Shown here piece after piece: positions 25,037 through 36,277 of a stretch of 64,000 nt of DNA; position 1 is the stretch's first letter, and the number at the start of each line of letters is the position of its first letter. The notes under the pieces are model-generated. The model saw only the letters and a list, made by a program, of their open reading frames with translations. It made no database searches and had not been told where the DNA came from. This DNA is from Antedon mediterranea (Eukaryota; Echinodermata; Crinoidea; Comatulida; Antedonidae): positions 2,423,001 through 2,487,000 of the forward strand of contig NC_092674.1 of assembly GCF_964355755.1 (NCBI RefSeq), written 5' to 3'. A program made the position numbers and the translations under genes.

Positions 25037-25436
25037 ATAAAACATTTAAAAATACAGGTATACAGCTGAGTGTTAGTAAGAAAATGGGCATAAGACCAAC
25101 AATCACAAGCAATGGGGCAAAATATCAAGTATTTCCAGGTATCAACGCTCCCAAGTCATATGTGAGTTACTGTCAAACAAAGATAGGTTCAATAGTGCAA
25201 TAAAATACATTAATAATTGCCACAACACAAATATTCATTTCTAGGAAATCACCTGCCTGTAGGTCACTGGTGGTACAATTACATACAGTGTCATGTTGTG
25301 CAATACCTTTTAGTGGAATATTCAAGAACACAGTATATTCGTTCTAATAAACTTTGTTTGGTATACTTACTTTTTGTTATATAAGCATTGTCACTTAAAC
25401 TTGATATTAATTTAAATGCAAACTTAAAAATGAAGT

Positions 25437-25779
25437 TTAAAGATGTACTGTGCAGTATTGTCATCCTGAAAAAAATAATTTTTGTTGTTGAATATGCCAT
25501 TCTAATGTCACATAATAGTTATCCACTTTGAACAAAAATTGAATCAAAACATTTTTATTTACCTAAAAAAGCTGTAATTTAAAGCAAAAATAGTCAAATT
25601 GGCTGCCAGCCAATGGGTTTTTGGTTGAATTTAACCATTTATTTTGACATTTTATGAGAAAACATAATTTCTTTTGTTTTTTGTTTCTTTTTTTTATTAA
25701 AACTACAAAATAACCTATTCAAAGTCTGATTTAATTAATCTTAATTGTTCATATTTTTTGGGTGACAATACATCTTTAA
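25437..25779 (+). repeat. MITE family C, copy 3
   Basis: It begins TTTAAAGATGTACTGTG and ends GGGTGACAATACATCTTTAA. The conserved centre GGCTGCCAGCCAATGGGTTT is present. Confidence 0.8.
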
Positions 25780-26080
25780 CCTTTTGAAAATAAATAGAAA
25801 TGTAAATATCTTAAATTTATTTCTGATTGTTTTTTATAGATCTGTTTGAAATTGTTCTATAGATACTGTATATAGTTCCTTTTTTTTATTTTGAAAGAAG
25901 AGACTAAACTTATAAAAAAAACTGATGACACAAGCCGTGACATCATCATTTTCGTAACTCGGACATGATTACTCCGTAAAAATATTAAAATAGATTAAAT
26001 CTTTTTTAATAACATTAGTTAATGTTACATCGGGTGTACCTGAAACCTATCAGAGTTATATCAGACTTACACAGAGGAAT

Positions 26081-26231
26081 AAGCTCTGTCTACATTATCA
26101 AACTAGTTTGAAAAAAAAGTGTGATGTGCCCAAATATGGTAGTGATATACTTAAATATGGTAGTGATATGACATCATGTCCATGGGCACATCACTTTGTC
26201 ACATAAAGTTTGATAGAGTGTAGACAGAGCT
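26081..26231. repeat. MITE family A, copy 7
   Basis: It begins AAGCTCTGTCTACATTATC and ends TGTAGACAGAGC, flanked on both sides by TA-containing sequence (AATAAGC and GCTAATT). Confidence 0.8.
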
Positions 26232-26634
26232 AATTTAGACACAACTCAGATAATGATTCGAATCAGCATACTCCGTCCATCTTGTCTGTGTTATTGTATT
26301 TATATTGTGAACTGTTGTATTTTATAGAAATAAAGAAATGAGTTACATAATTTTGTTCTGTTGCCAATACTTAAGTAACAATAAAGGTTTGACCCTTTAA
26401 TACTATGATCCTGAAGTATAAGCTGTAATAAAGTAGTTTGATTGGCTTATGCGTGTCCTTGAGTAACGTGACTGGTTGATGATAGAGTTCATCCAACTCT
26501 TGTAACTTTAGAGGGGGTACAATTATTGCACAATGTTCTCGGTAAACAGACATTTACAAGCCACCCTTTGGTATAAATTCCCAAAAATGTATTGTCAAAT
26601 TATGATGAATATTTAATGATTTAAGATAAATAAA

Positions 26635-26910
26635 ATCAAACTGTGAATTGGCAATTTTGTGGTTTTATTAAAGGTATTCACATTGGCCTAAAACACTAAA
26701 TGAAAAGAAACTAAATAAACAGAATTTAACCATAATCCTGTTATTTACCAGACAATTGGCTTCCACTTGACTTTTCTTTCTTTAAATTAAAGTTTATTGG
26801 GTATTTTTTTCAATACAATTATTGGTCAAAGTGAATAATATAATATTTAAAATGGCCTATTTAACACAATTTTTAAGAATTATTTTTTCAGGGAAAAATC
26901 TTTTATTATA
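26635..26910 (-). repeat. MITE family C, degenerate copy
   Basis: It shares AAACACTAAATGAAAAGAAA, ATTTAACCATAATCC, GACAATTGGCTTCCACTTGA and TTAAGAATTATTTTTTCAGG with the other copies in the same order, but the termini have decayed. Confidence 0.5.
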
Positions 26911-27356
26911 AAGAGATAAGAAGAGTAAATAAACATATTATAAGTAAATACTAAAATGGCCAAAATTAATATTTTATAAGTTTATAAAACAATTGTTTTA
27001 ATATTCAGTAGGTCTGCAATGACTGCCTACTGTATGTTTGTATATAAATAATAGCAATCAGGATATTTAAGTTAAAAGTGGCAAGGAATAAATTATACTT
27101 TGTGGTTAAAAATTGATTACTGAAATTGATCCACCAAAAAAAATAATTAATCCGGCTAGGATAGGGAAAAAAGTAAAATATTGAGGAAATAGGGAAAGTA
27201 ATCAGGAAGTTAAAGATTGGGAAAGCAGAAAATAAAAAACCAAAATAGGATGTTGTGGTTTACGAAAAAATAAAAAAAATTGAAACATCAAAAAATGATG
27301 AGTTCACAGACCTAAAACCATTTTTTATTAAAAAAAAAATAATGATGTTCAAACTA

Positions 27357-27388
<32 letters not shown>

Positions 27389-28593
27389 CTTTATTTTAAC
27401 ACGGAAAAGCTTGTGTCACCATAAAGGTGTTCTTCTACAAGGCCGTGATCAACTAACAGTAGTACATTACACATTTAAAAATAACAAATTTTTAAAAATA
27501 ACAAATTTTAAAAATAACAAATTTTAAAAATAACAAATTAGAGAACAAAAATATATGAACAGAAACCTTAATTACATTTGTGATAAGAGTACAAAATAAA
27601 TAATAAATCACACCAATAATTTTTTGAAAGTATTCAAATTTGTGGCATTTTGCATTGGTTTTTTTAGAGTATTCCATAAACTAGCACCATGATATGAAAA
27701 ACTTTTTTTTTTATATTCTGTTTTGGGTTTATTCAATTTTAATACATCCTTTGATCTTGTATTGTATGTGTCTAGTTTGGGTGTAAATAGTTCGTTTAGA
27801 TATGGTGGTGCTTGATTATGGAATATTTTATATAACATTTTGGCTTCATTATTATGTAGTTGAGTATTAAGATTTATCCAGTTTAAGTTTTGCAGGGCTT
27901 GTGTACTTGAGTCGTATTTCCTTGTTTTTGTAATAATTTTGGCTGCTCTGTTTTGTAGCATTTGTAGTTTATTAGTATTTTTTTTATTTGATCTGCCCCA
28001 CACAATATTACAATAGTAAAACTGTGGAGAGATAATACTATTATACATTAAGCAAGATACATGTTTTGGGACGAGATTTGAAGATTTTTTTAAGTAGTAC
28101 AAGCCTGGCAATACTTTACTTTTAACATTATCTATTTGTTTATCCCACAGTAAATATTCATCAATAACAACACCTAGATGTTTACAGCTTTTTACTCTTT
28201 GTAGCCGAACATTGTCTATGTTTAAATTTAGATCAATGTTTGCTAATTTTGCAAGCCTTTGTTGTGTTCCTATAAACATACACTGAGTTTTATTTACATT
28301 TAGACTAAGCTTGTTACTTGCTAGCCATGATTTGATTTTTTTTAAATCTTCATTAATTTTTGCAAGTACTTCATTTATATCAGAAGATGCAAAGTAAAGA
28401 GCTGTATCATCTGCATACATACTAATCTGTACACTATTTACATGCTTTGGTAGATCATTTACATAAAGTATAAATAAGAGTGGTCCCAAAATTGATCCTT
28501 GGGGGATTCCACAATTACTATAGCATTTATCTGATCGGACACCATTTACTTGTGTTAAGTGCGTACGATCACAAAGATAGTCTTTAAACCAAT
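27357..28593 (-). mobile_element. 5'-truncated CR1/jockey-like LINE
   Basis: A minus-strand LINE fragment retains the second half of the RT and the C-terminal domain. It ends with a (TTA)n tail (plus-strand ATA repeats, about 27358-27385). The reading frame stays open upstream of the first Met to about 28593, where similarity stops abruptly, as expected for 5' truncation. A short ATAACAAATTTTTAAAA-like tandem repeat lies in the 3' UTR at about 27478-27540. Confidence 0.85.
27608..28593 (-). pseudogene. Partial reverse transcriptase of the truncated LINE
   Basis: The frame opens with NWFKDYLCDRTHL and GIPQGSILGPLLF, followed by the catalytic MYADDTALYF, the primer-grip-like KHLGVVID, and the C-terminal LQNRAAKIITKTRKYD and GASLWNTL motifs. 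It lacks the endonuclease and the RT fingers, so the product would be inactive despite an unbroken frame. Sequence differs strongly from the LINE at 9090-14484; the two belong to different families. Confidence 0.85.
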
Positions 28594-31176
28594 TTAATAC
28601 AGTTTAATATACAGTTTAAAGAATTTAACATTGAAATTTTGGAAAATAACAACATATTGAGGCTTGTAATATTTATTTATTTTATTCAATCGAAACCAAC
28701 AGCAATAATTACTGCCACTAATAGGTTTGATACTAACAAAGCCAGGACTGTTTAAAGCACCTTCTCTCGTCCAGTACCCACCTTGACTAGCACAGAGATT
28801 ATCTCTATGGTGCTAGCATGGCCAAATTAATAATCATCATGCCGTGGATGTACTGTAGTGAACTAATAGTAATGAACAGTTTTAGCTTTGAACTAGATGT
28901 CGGTCTTGTTAAATTCTACGCAAGCACTAACGAGGGAAAGTGCTTCTCAACAGATAACCAAGAACACAATATGAGGGCCTGCTTCTTCTGTAAAGGCTTA
29001 CCGGGGTTAAATTCCACATGAATTGCGTATTTTGGCTTGTTTGTATAGTTTTTAAAGTACAATACTGATGGAATGTATTTCAATCTTTTGTATTAAATGT
29101 CAAAATGTAATTCTATAACATTTGTGTCCTGTTTATTGTGAAAGGTATAAATGTTTCAATGGCTACAATGTTAATTTATGCCTCATTTGAATTCGAAGAA
29201 CGAATACTGCAGATTTGATTTAATAACTATATTGTCAATGATTTTAAGAAACAAAAGAAAATAAAATGCTGAAGTCATTGTATCCGTGAATGTATAAGAC
29301 AAAGGACAAAAGCTTTGGTGGTCATATTTGAAGGATTTAGGATGTAGTTTTTACATCCTAAATAATGTTGGTTTTTGCTTAGCAACAAGGAGTTATCATA
29401 CCTTTAACCTTATACATTAATGTTTTTTGTTTTTTTTCATATGCCTTTCTGTATGTTTAAATTTTATGTCATAGTTTTGCTGTGAATTTGTCTACTTTTG
29501 AACTCTTTTTGTACATTTTTTATACCTGAAAAGTAAATTAAAATCAGCAGTGGCTGCATTAATAGCTAAGAGTGCTCACTGGCAACCCCAAGGCAGTTTA
29601 CGGGGCCTGAGAAAAAAAAAACGCCCAAAAACTGGCACCAAAATATGTCGAAAAGAGCTCTGTGCTCTCAGTAATTAAATTTGACAATACACAATAAATC
29701 AATTAATTATTACCATAATGACAACAAAATTGAGTCAAAAGTTAAGGCTAAAAAAATAAAGACAATGATTTCCTTTTTAGTTGTTCCAAGGTTTTCTAAA
29801 CTAAAAGGAATGATGTTTTGGTTTTGATAAAATGCTAAAACACAATGGACTGCTGGACATTCTTGGGCCTTTGCTCACAATGTCCACTTTAGAGTTCAAT
29901 AACCTTATGGCTTCCTGGACATCCAGTTTCAAAGACTTGACCATTACCTTATATGCATCCTTTATTCTTAAATAAATGACTTTTGCTAAAAATAGTTTCC
30001 CAGGGATGTAAAAACAATGAATTGCTTCGTTTGGTAATATTTGATTTTGAATACTATTTCAGATTATTTAAAGGTAAATTTTAGGGATTTTCCCTTTGCC
30101 AGTTAGGGTTTCCCCTTTTAATTTAGGCCAAACACATACCTTTGATTTTTGAAAGTTTTATTATCGACTTCCTCAACGGACGCAAAAAACAAAAAAATTT
30201 TTTAAATAATCAGATATGATGTAATTTTTTATTTAATTAAAGGGACTATTATTCTACTGCAGTAACAGACTTTTTATGTAATTTATATCTAGTAAGCTTT
30301 TCTGAAATTGAGAGTGACTGACTCATAAACTTTGTAAACAAAATATAACCAACTGTTACTGCAGTAAAAAATGTTACTGCGGTAAATACAATTAGATTAA
30401 TTTTGTTATCCCTTAATCAGACATTTATAGCATAGAAAATATTAGTTCTTGTTCAGTTCTAATCAATTAATTAGACAACATAAATAAAAACTTTATATAT
30501 TATTTTCAAAATTTTTTGAGTATCGACGCCCCTGGATGTTCTGTGCAGAAGGCTGTTTAAGTTACAATTAATTTTGTCGATACATTATTATTAACACACT
30601 CTAATCTTATGATCATAAATTATCAATAGAGGATGTAATATTTTTATGGAAGCGTGCCAGCTGGCTTACGGCCACATGATTTTGACTTTACAAACTGTCG
30701 TCGTATCGTAGGTGTTATTGTCATCGAATGAACATGATCTTATAACGGCAGTAAAATGTTGACTGTATCAATTATATTTTATTTTATCATGCTATATTTA
30801 CGATATATTGCTGGGTCGACTTATGGTGAATTCTTCCATGAACATTGAAGACAATTTTTGAATATCAAAAACCAAAATTGCCTAAATACTACCAGCGATA
30901 AATTTGTACATAATTATATAAAATACAAACCGGACGCCAAAAGACCTGAAACAATTTCAACACAAAATTTGTCTTAAGTTTCCAAGATCCATTTCTAAAA
31001 ACGCGTTATGAAAACCGGAGTTGTGATTTTTAATGGTTTTGAGTGGTATCATATTGACTTAAAATTTAAACTTTGAAAGTAAAGAGGATTTTGGTTTTTT
31101 TATAAAAAGTTCTCAAAGTACTTTACGAATCAGCAGAGATCAGTGTAGTGGTCAGTTATGAAACAAAGCACAGTTG
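28594..31176. other. Noncoding stretch
   Basis: No gene or transposon family is supported. A short imperfect hairpin, CTAGCACAGAGAT paired with TCTCTATGGTGCTAG, lies at about 28787-28817. Confidence 0.4.
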
Positions 31177-31375
31177 AAGACGTTTGTTCTCCCAAAAACA
31201 TGAATAATAAAATCATACATAGAATAGATTATTTTGTAGTTTTAATATAGTTATTCACTTCTTTTGTTCAATTCAATTTTTAGTGAAAGTAAGTGACATT
31301 AAAATGGCGTAATCAACATCAATTTTTTTAAGAATTATTTTTTTCAGTTAATTTTTTCAATTGTGTATATCTTTA
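31177..31375 (-). repeat. MITE family C, degenerate copy
   Basis: It retains CTCCCAAAAACATGAATAAT near the left end, TTATTTTGTAGTTTTAATA, TTTTTAAGAATTATTTTTTT and a right end TATATCTTTAAA. The conserved centre is lost. Confidence 0.45.
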
Positions 31376-31713
31376 AAACAGTGCTACTGTACGTAAAAGC
31401 ATGGAGGGATTCCTTCATGGTCAGAGTGTAACCCTATTGTATGTGCTGTACAGTGGGTAGGTGGTTCACCCCAAATTCCAGGAATGAATTTGACATTTTT
31501 AGAAAAGTTGCAGCAGTGTTCTATTTTAAAACCAAAGATGATTTACATTTGCGCTAGTTTGACAACATTTATAGAGTAAATATTTAAACAGTCAGAATGT
31601 ACAACTTTTTTAGCCATGTCATAAAAACAAACTTGTACCCTTACAAAGTTCAGAGAACTTCTAGTTGTTAACCTTACTGTACATAGATATTTTTATGTAA
31701 ATAAACTTTTTAT

Positions 31714-32300
31714 TAGTAAAAATGTATGTATGTACAGTAAAAATGTATGTATGTACAGTAAAAATGTATGTTGTACAGTAAAAATGTATATTGTACAGTA
31801 AAAAATGTATGTTGTACAGTAAAAATGTATGTATGTACAGTAAAAATGTATGTATGTACAGTAAAAATGTATGTTGTACAGTAAAAATGTATATTGTACA
31901 GTAAAAAATGTATGTTGTAAAGTAAAAATGTATGTATGTACAGTAAAAATGTATGTTGTACAGTAAAAATGTATGTTGTACAGTAAAAATGTATGTATGT
32001 ACAGTAAAAATGTATGTTGTACAGTAAAAATGTATGTATGTACAGTAAAAATGTATGTTGTACAGTAAAAATGTATGTTGTACAGTAAAAATGTATGTAT
32101 GTACAGTAAAAATGTATGTTGTACAGTAAAAATGTATGTTGTACAGTAAAAATGTATGTTGTACAGTAAAAATGTATGTTGTACAGTAAAAATGTATGTT
32201 GTACAGTAAAAATGTATGTTGTACAGTAAAAATGTATGTTGTACAGTAAAAATGTATGTTGTACAGTAAAAATGTATGTTGTACAGTAAAAATGTATGTA
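31714..32300. repeat. 20/21-bp minisatellite, about 28 units
   Basis: Units read TGTACAGTAAAAATGTATGT or the one-base-longer form ending GTA. The last dozen are a homogeneous run; the left part mixes unit variants in a higher-order pattern. Because unit lengths are near multiples that avoid stops, long minus-strand frames appear, but they are repeat artefacts. A stray one-to-two-unit piece lies at about 33237-33275. Confidence 0.9.
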
Positions 32301-32369
32301 AATCAAAGAGCTGCATAGGCAGGATATAGAAAAAAATCAAGATCAAATAAGTTAAAACTGCCTCAATAT

Positions 32370-32415
32370 AGATTTATTTTTACGACATGTTTCGGGCATA
32401 GCCCATCATCAGGTG
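32370..32415. repeat. Possible Penelope-like terminal-repeat remnant
   Basis: ACGACATGTTTCGGGCATAG followed by CCCATCATCAGGTGAAG resembles the short hairpin-like tail motif seen at the ends of many Penelope-like elements. No coding part is present. This is recognition by motif style only. Confidence 0.3.
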
Positions 32416-32565
32416 AAGAGAATTGTAACAAAGATAACATTTATAAGTCACAAAATTACATAATAAAACAAATCAGCCAATCAAAGATGTTAACAAACAA
32501 AAGGCATAGTTATAAAGGCACGCCTCCAAAAGCTGTTTATTTGTAATAAGTTACATTGTATTAGA

Positions 32566-33060
32566 ATGGAAGAATTACAAACACTTCAACGTAAACTTAT
32601 TGCAATAAATTGTGTAGATACTTGGGTAAATTTTATTTCTGGTGACCTATCTATTGAGGTTCAATATGTCCTAGGAAGCACGTTATTCCATAAAAATAAC
32701 TCTGACGACATTTATGCTGTATTTGACAGTTATTGTAAAATGTACACAAGCTGTGCTTGGAAATTAAGAAATGCAATTGTATTACAACTTTGAACTGTTT
32801 TATTTTAAAAAAAAGTGTTTTCTTTTCCATTGCTGTTGCAAAATTAGTAGTTGTATTAGTGTAGTTTTAGTTTGTAAATAAGTTTTGTAATAGCGTCGAG
32901 TCAAATTTTATGTCATTATCTCAAATATGTTTTATTTTCGTTTCAGTTTTTATTTTTCATTGTTTTTGTATTGAATTTTGTAATTGGTATGGACGCACCA
33001 TCTACGCATGTGTACCACTGTTAAAAAAGTGTTGTTCCAAATAAATATTATTATTATTAT
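32566..33060 (+). mobile_element. 3' fragment of a LINE (same family as 41860-43258)
   Basis: A 75-residue frame (32566-32793) contains VQYVLGST, VFDSYCKMY and CAWKLR. These align with YILGYSDN, ILDSFCKRY and QAWQYI near the C-terminus of the LINE at 41860-43258. The 3' UTR ends GTTGTTCCAAATAAATATTA plus an ATT microsatellite, like the related copy's GTTCCAAATAAATAAATAAA. The rest of the element is missing. Confidence 0.7.
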
Positions 33061-33236
33061 TATGGGGGTACAAAGCAGGAATGGTTGCTTATAAAGCAGG
33101 AAATTTAAAACAAAGACAAAATCTTCAAGTGTAAATAATTTTTAATATGTGAATGCCTCTGGCAAGATCTAAATTGTACATTTATGCCGGTAGGGGCAAG
33201 AGTGCCAAGCTTTATTCTTTCTTCTATAATTCTACG

Positions 33237-33690
33237 AACAAATGTATGTATGTACAGTAAAAATGTATGTTGTACAGTATGTATATTGTTTGTACACTTC
33301 AAACAATATATTATTGTTGGGGTCACACTGCCGCCAACTCATTGTACATTGTTATGCATTTCTCACAACAAATAACAGGTATTATATTTGTCTACAAGAA
33401 CATTTTTCTGTAAAAATGTACAACTTTTTTGGCCATGTCATGAAAACAAAGTCATCACCTTACAAATTTCGGGAACTTTTAGTTGTTGAACTTACATAAC
33501 AGACTTTTTTATGTTCAACTTATTATTATTAGTAAAAATGTGTGTAAGTATATTGTTTGTATTGTTGAACACTTCAAACAATATATTATTGTTGGGGTCA
33601 CGCCGCCGACGACTCATTGTACATTGTTATGCATTTCTCACAACAATAACAGGTATTATATATTTGTCTAGAAGAACATTGTTGACAGAA
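33237..33690. repeat. Local tandem duplication of about 280 bp
   Basis: CTTCAAACAATATATTATTG, followed by GTTGGGGTCAC and CATTGTACATTGTTATGC, occurs at about 33298 and again at about 33573. TGTACAACTTTTTTGGCCAT near 33416 is repeated at about 31600 beside the minisatellite. The block appears to be a duplicated edge of the 31.6-32.3-kb repeat locus. The left copy also carries one minisatellite unit. Confidence 0.7.
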
Positions 33691-34507
33691 ACGTAGGCCT
33701 ACTAGTTAGTTTTTGTGAGTGTCACCTTTTTAAAATGTTTCGCATCTTTAAAAAATAAATAGTGATGTTATACAATGGCTTTATCCATTTTATCATGTTG
33801 ATGATAACTATTTTCAAAAGTTATAAAATAAAACCGTAGTAATTGGTAGATAGGTGTAGTGTATCAAGTTCACCAAACAGGCAAAACAGAAAAGAAAAAT
33901 ATATAAAAAAAATTTAATTAAACATTTATAAAGCGCTATATTTACCACCAGAGTCTCACAGCACAACATGAAAAGAATAACTATTGAAATAGGTGAGTTT
34001 TCAGGAGAGATTTGAATTGAAAATTTAAAAAAATAAATACTAAAATAGAACAATGAAACAATACAACAATTGTTTAAAAATAGAGTTAATCAATTCATAG
34101 GCACCTGACTAATAATCTTAATAAAAGTTACTAACAATAGATAACTTGACACAATAGTGTACAAGTCACCACCAGTGTTGTTATTATTATCCCAAACAAT
34201 GTGAGTAAGAGGAGGTTGGTACAGACTTGGTCTGGACAAACACCATGATGAATGCATATTAGTGGTCATGCCTTGATGCCATAATATCCTGTTGAGTTCA
34301 CCAACCCAAGAAACAATGGAGATATTCACTTTCTACTGAGTGAATGATTAGTGAGTCTTCCATATAGAGGTCTTAAAAACAATCCCTGGCTGGTTTATGT
34401 ACATGAGTCCACCTTCCGTCATTTACAAATGTGGTCAGGTGTTTATCTTTTTATAGATATTATGTCTATGATTGTAAAGAGACTTAAATGTACTACGGAG
34501 TGCAAAG
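33691..34507. other. Noncoding stretch
   Basis: Nothing beyond AT-rich sequence could be supported here. Confidence 0.4.
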
Positions 34508-34764
34508 TTTAAAGATGTATTGTCCCCCAAAAACATGAAAAATGAAGATTAATTAAATCAGAATTTGAATAGGTTATTTTTATTAAATCTCTTCCATAGA
34601 AAAAAGGTTTTCATTTATAAAATGACAAAATAAATGGTTAAATTTAACAACCAAAAACCCACTGGCAGCCAATTCGACTTTTTATTGCTTTCAATTACAA
34701 TTTTTTAATATCAAAGAAAAAAAAAATTAAGAATTATTTTTTCAGGGGGACAATACACCTTTAG
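34508..34764 (-). repeat. MITE family C, copy 4
   Basis: It starts TTTAAAGATGTATTGTCCCC and ends GGGGGACAATACACCTTTAG. It is shorter than the others because of an internal loss after ATTGCTTTCAATTACA. Confidence 0.8.
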
Positions 34765-36277
34765 TTTGAATGATTTTTATATAAAATTTTATATGAAAAT
34801 TAATTACTCAGTATTATTTGTTGTTTTATTCTTATATTTTATTATATTCCATTCATGTTTGTGTCTTGTTTCTAAATGTTTATTGTCGTAAGATGTCTTT
34901 ATAAAAAGCTAGATTAATTTTACTGATACAATTTCCCAACATCCTCCCTGTGTTGGGATCTAGCATGTTGAGCAAAGGACTCGGGGAGAAGGCATGGTGT
35001 GGCTGTACTGTTAGTACAGTAAATTCCCTCACCTTTCAATAAAAATGTTTGGGGATGGGGAGAGCTACCCATTGAAAAAAGAAATGCCATAATTTTGGAA
35101 TCTCATAGCCCCTTTGTGTGTGGTGTATAAAATAAAATGCTATGTCACATATATTATTTCCTTCAAGTCCATAATATATTAGTGTAAATTCATTAAATGC
35201 TTCTGTTTATGAACTTACTATTAAATAAAGATATGGTTGGTATTGATGTCTCCCTTTGTGTTTTGTGTATAAAATAAAATGCTATGTCACATAATATTAT
35301 TATTTTTTCCTTTTTTACTATTTTAGTGTAAATTAAATAGCTGATATCATCATGCTATTACTAGTGTTACAAAAGAGTCAACACAGATTGGTACAAATTA
35401 TATATATGCCTATATACAGTAGCATAAATACAATGCAAACAAATTTTTCAATCCGTCACATTGTTTCACAAACACAATGGAATATTCACTCACTGATGAA
35501 TAATCACCACAGTGCCTCCCCACCCAACAAGGAGACTGTTGTCAACAACAATACAACCAACAGTTAGGTAACACCAGTATCAAGACAATGGAACTATATT
35601 TGTCTCTTGGTATGTGCGGTGGGTGTTTTAACCATTGCACAATCAGACAAACTTACTAAAGATAGATTTCCACATTATTGACTGTTTAATTTTAAATAAC
35701 CAGCCAACAGGATCACCTCATGCATCATTCATTCGTACGTACGTGTGAACCAAGTTTACGAGAATGAAAAAAGACTGAATCATCATCTGATGAAGAATGC
35801 GAGAAGAATCTTACAATTGAATTCTCGTACTGTAAAATAATATCTTAAATAAGAAATAATACCTTTCACACCACAACAAGATCTTTGAAGCCATCAGAAA
35901 AACTACATAATCTGTTTTCAAAACAAATAAGCCTAGGGCTAGGCCTAGGCCTACTTATTTTTTTACTGTGTTAAACTTTTTATGCAAATCGCATCGCGTG
36001 TAGTTTGTCAACACATTGAAGTAGAAACTAAAATATGAATCTGTGCGGTTTGTGTGTTTAAAACCAACAGCATAAAAAGTACAAACAAAGCTTTCTTTCA
36101 CCAAAAATATTTGATTCCATTCCGAAAAATTTAAATTATTTTTATTCATAAGTATTTTCTAAAATACCACTATGAAATAAAGCTTCAAGTTTAAAGTCAA
36201 ATCAGTAAATTCAGTTTAGGCGCTAGGCCGCCTATTTCGTTAATTGTTATTGTCTATAAAAAAAAACAAAATTGAAG
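34765..36277. other. Noncoding stretch, includes the FIS1 5' flank
   Basis: No coding frame is supported. A near-duplicate AAAATAAAATGCTATGTCAC occurs at about 35128 and 35272. AGGCCTAGGCCTAC appears at about 35940-35954, a motif that recurs through FIS1 intron 1. The FIS1 promoter should lie near the right edge; no TATA box is evident. Confidence 0.4.

Noticed and set aside
31693-32346. Two overlapping long minus-strand frames rich in Tyr, Phe, Leu and Thr repeats
   Set aside because: They are produced by the 20/21-bp minisatellite, open in more than one frame with no domain; not a gene.
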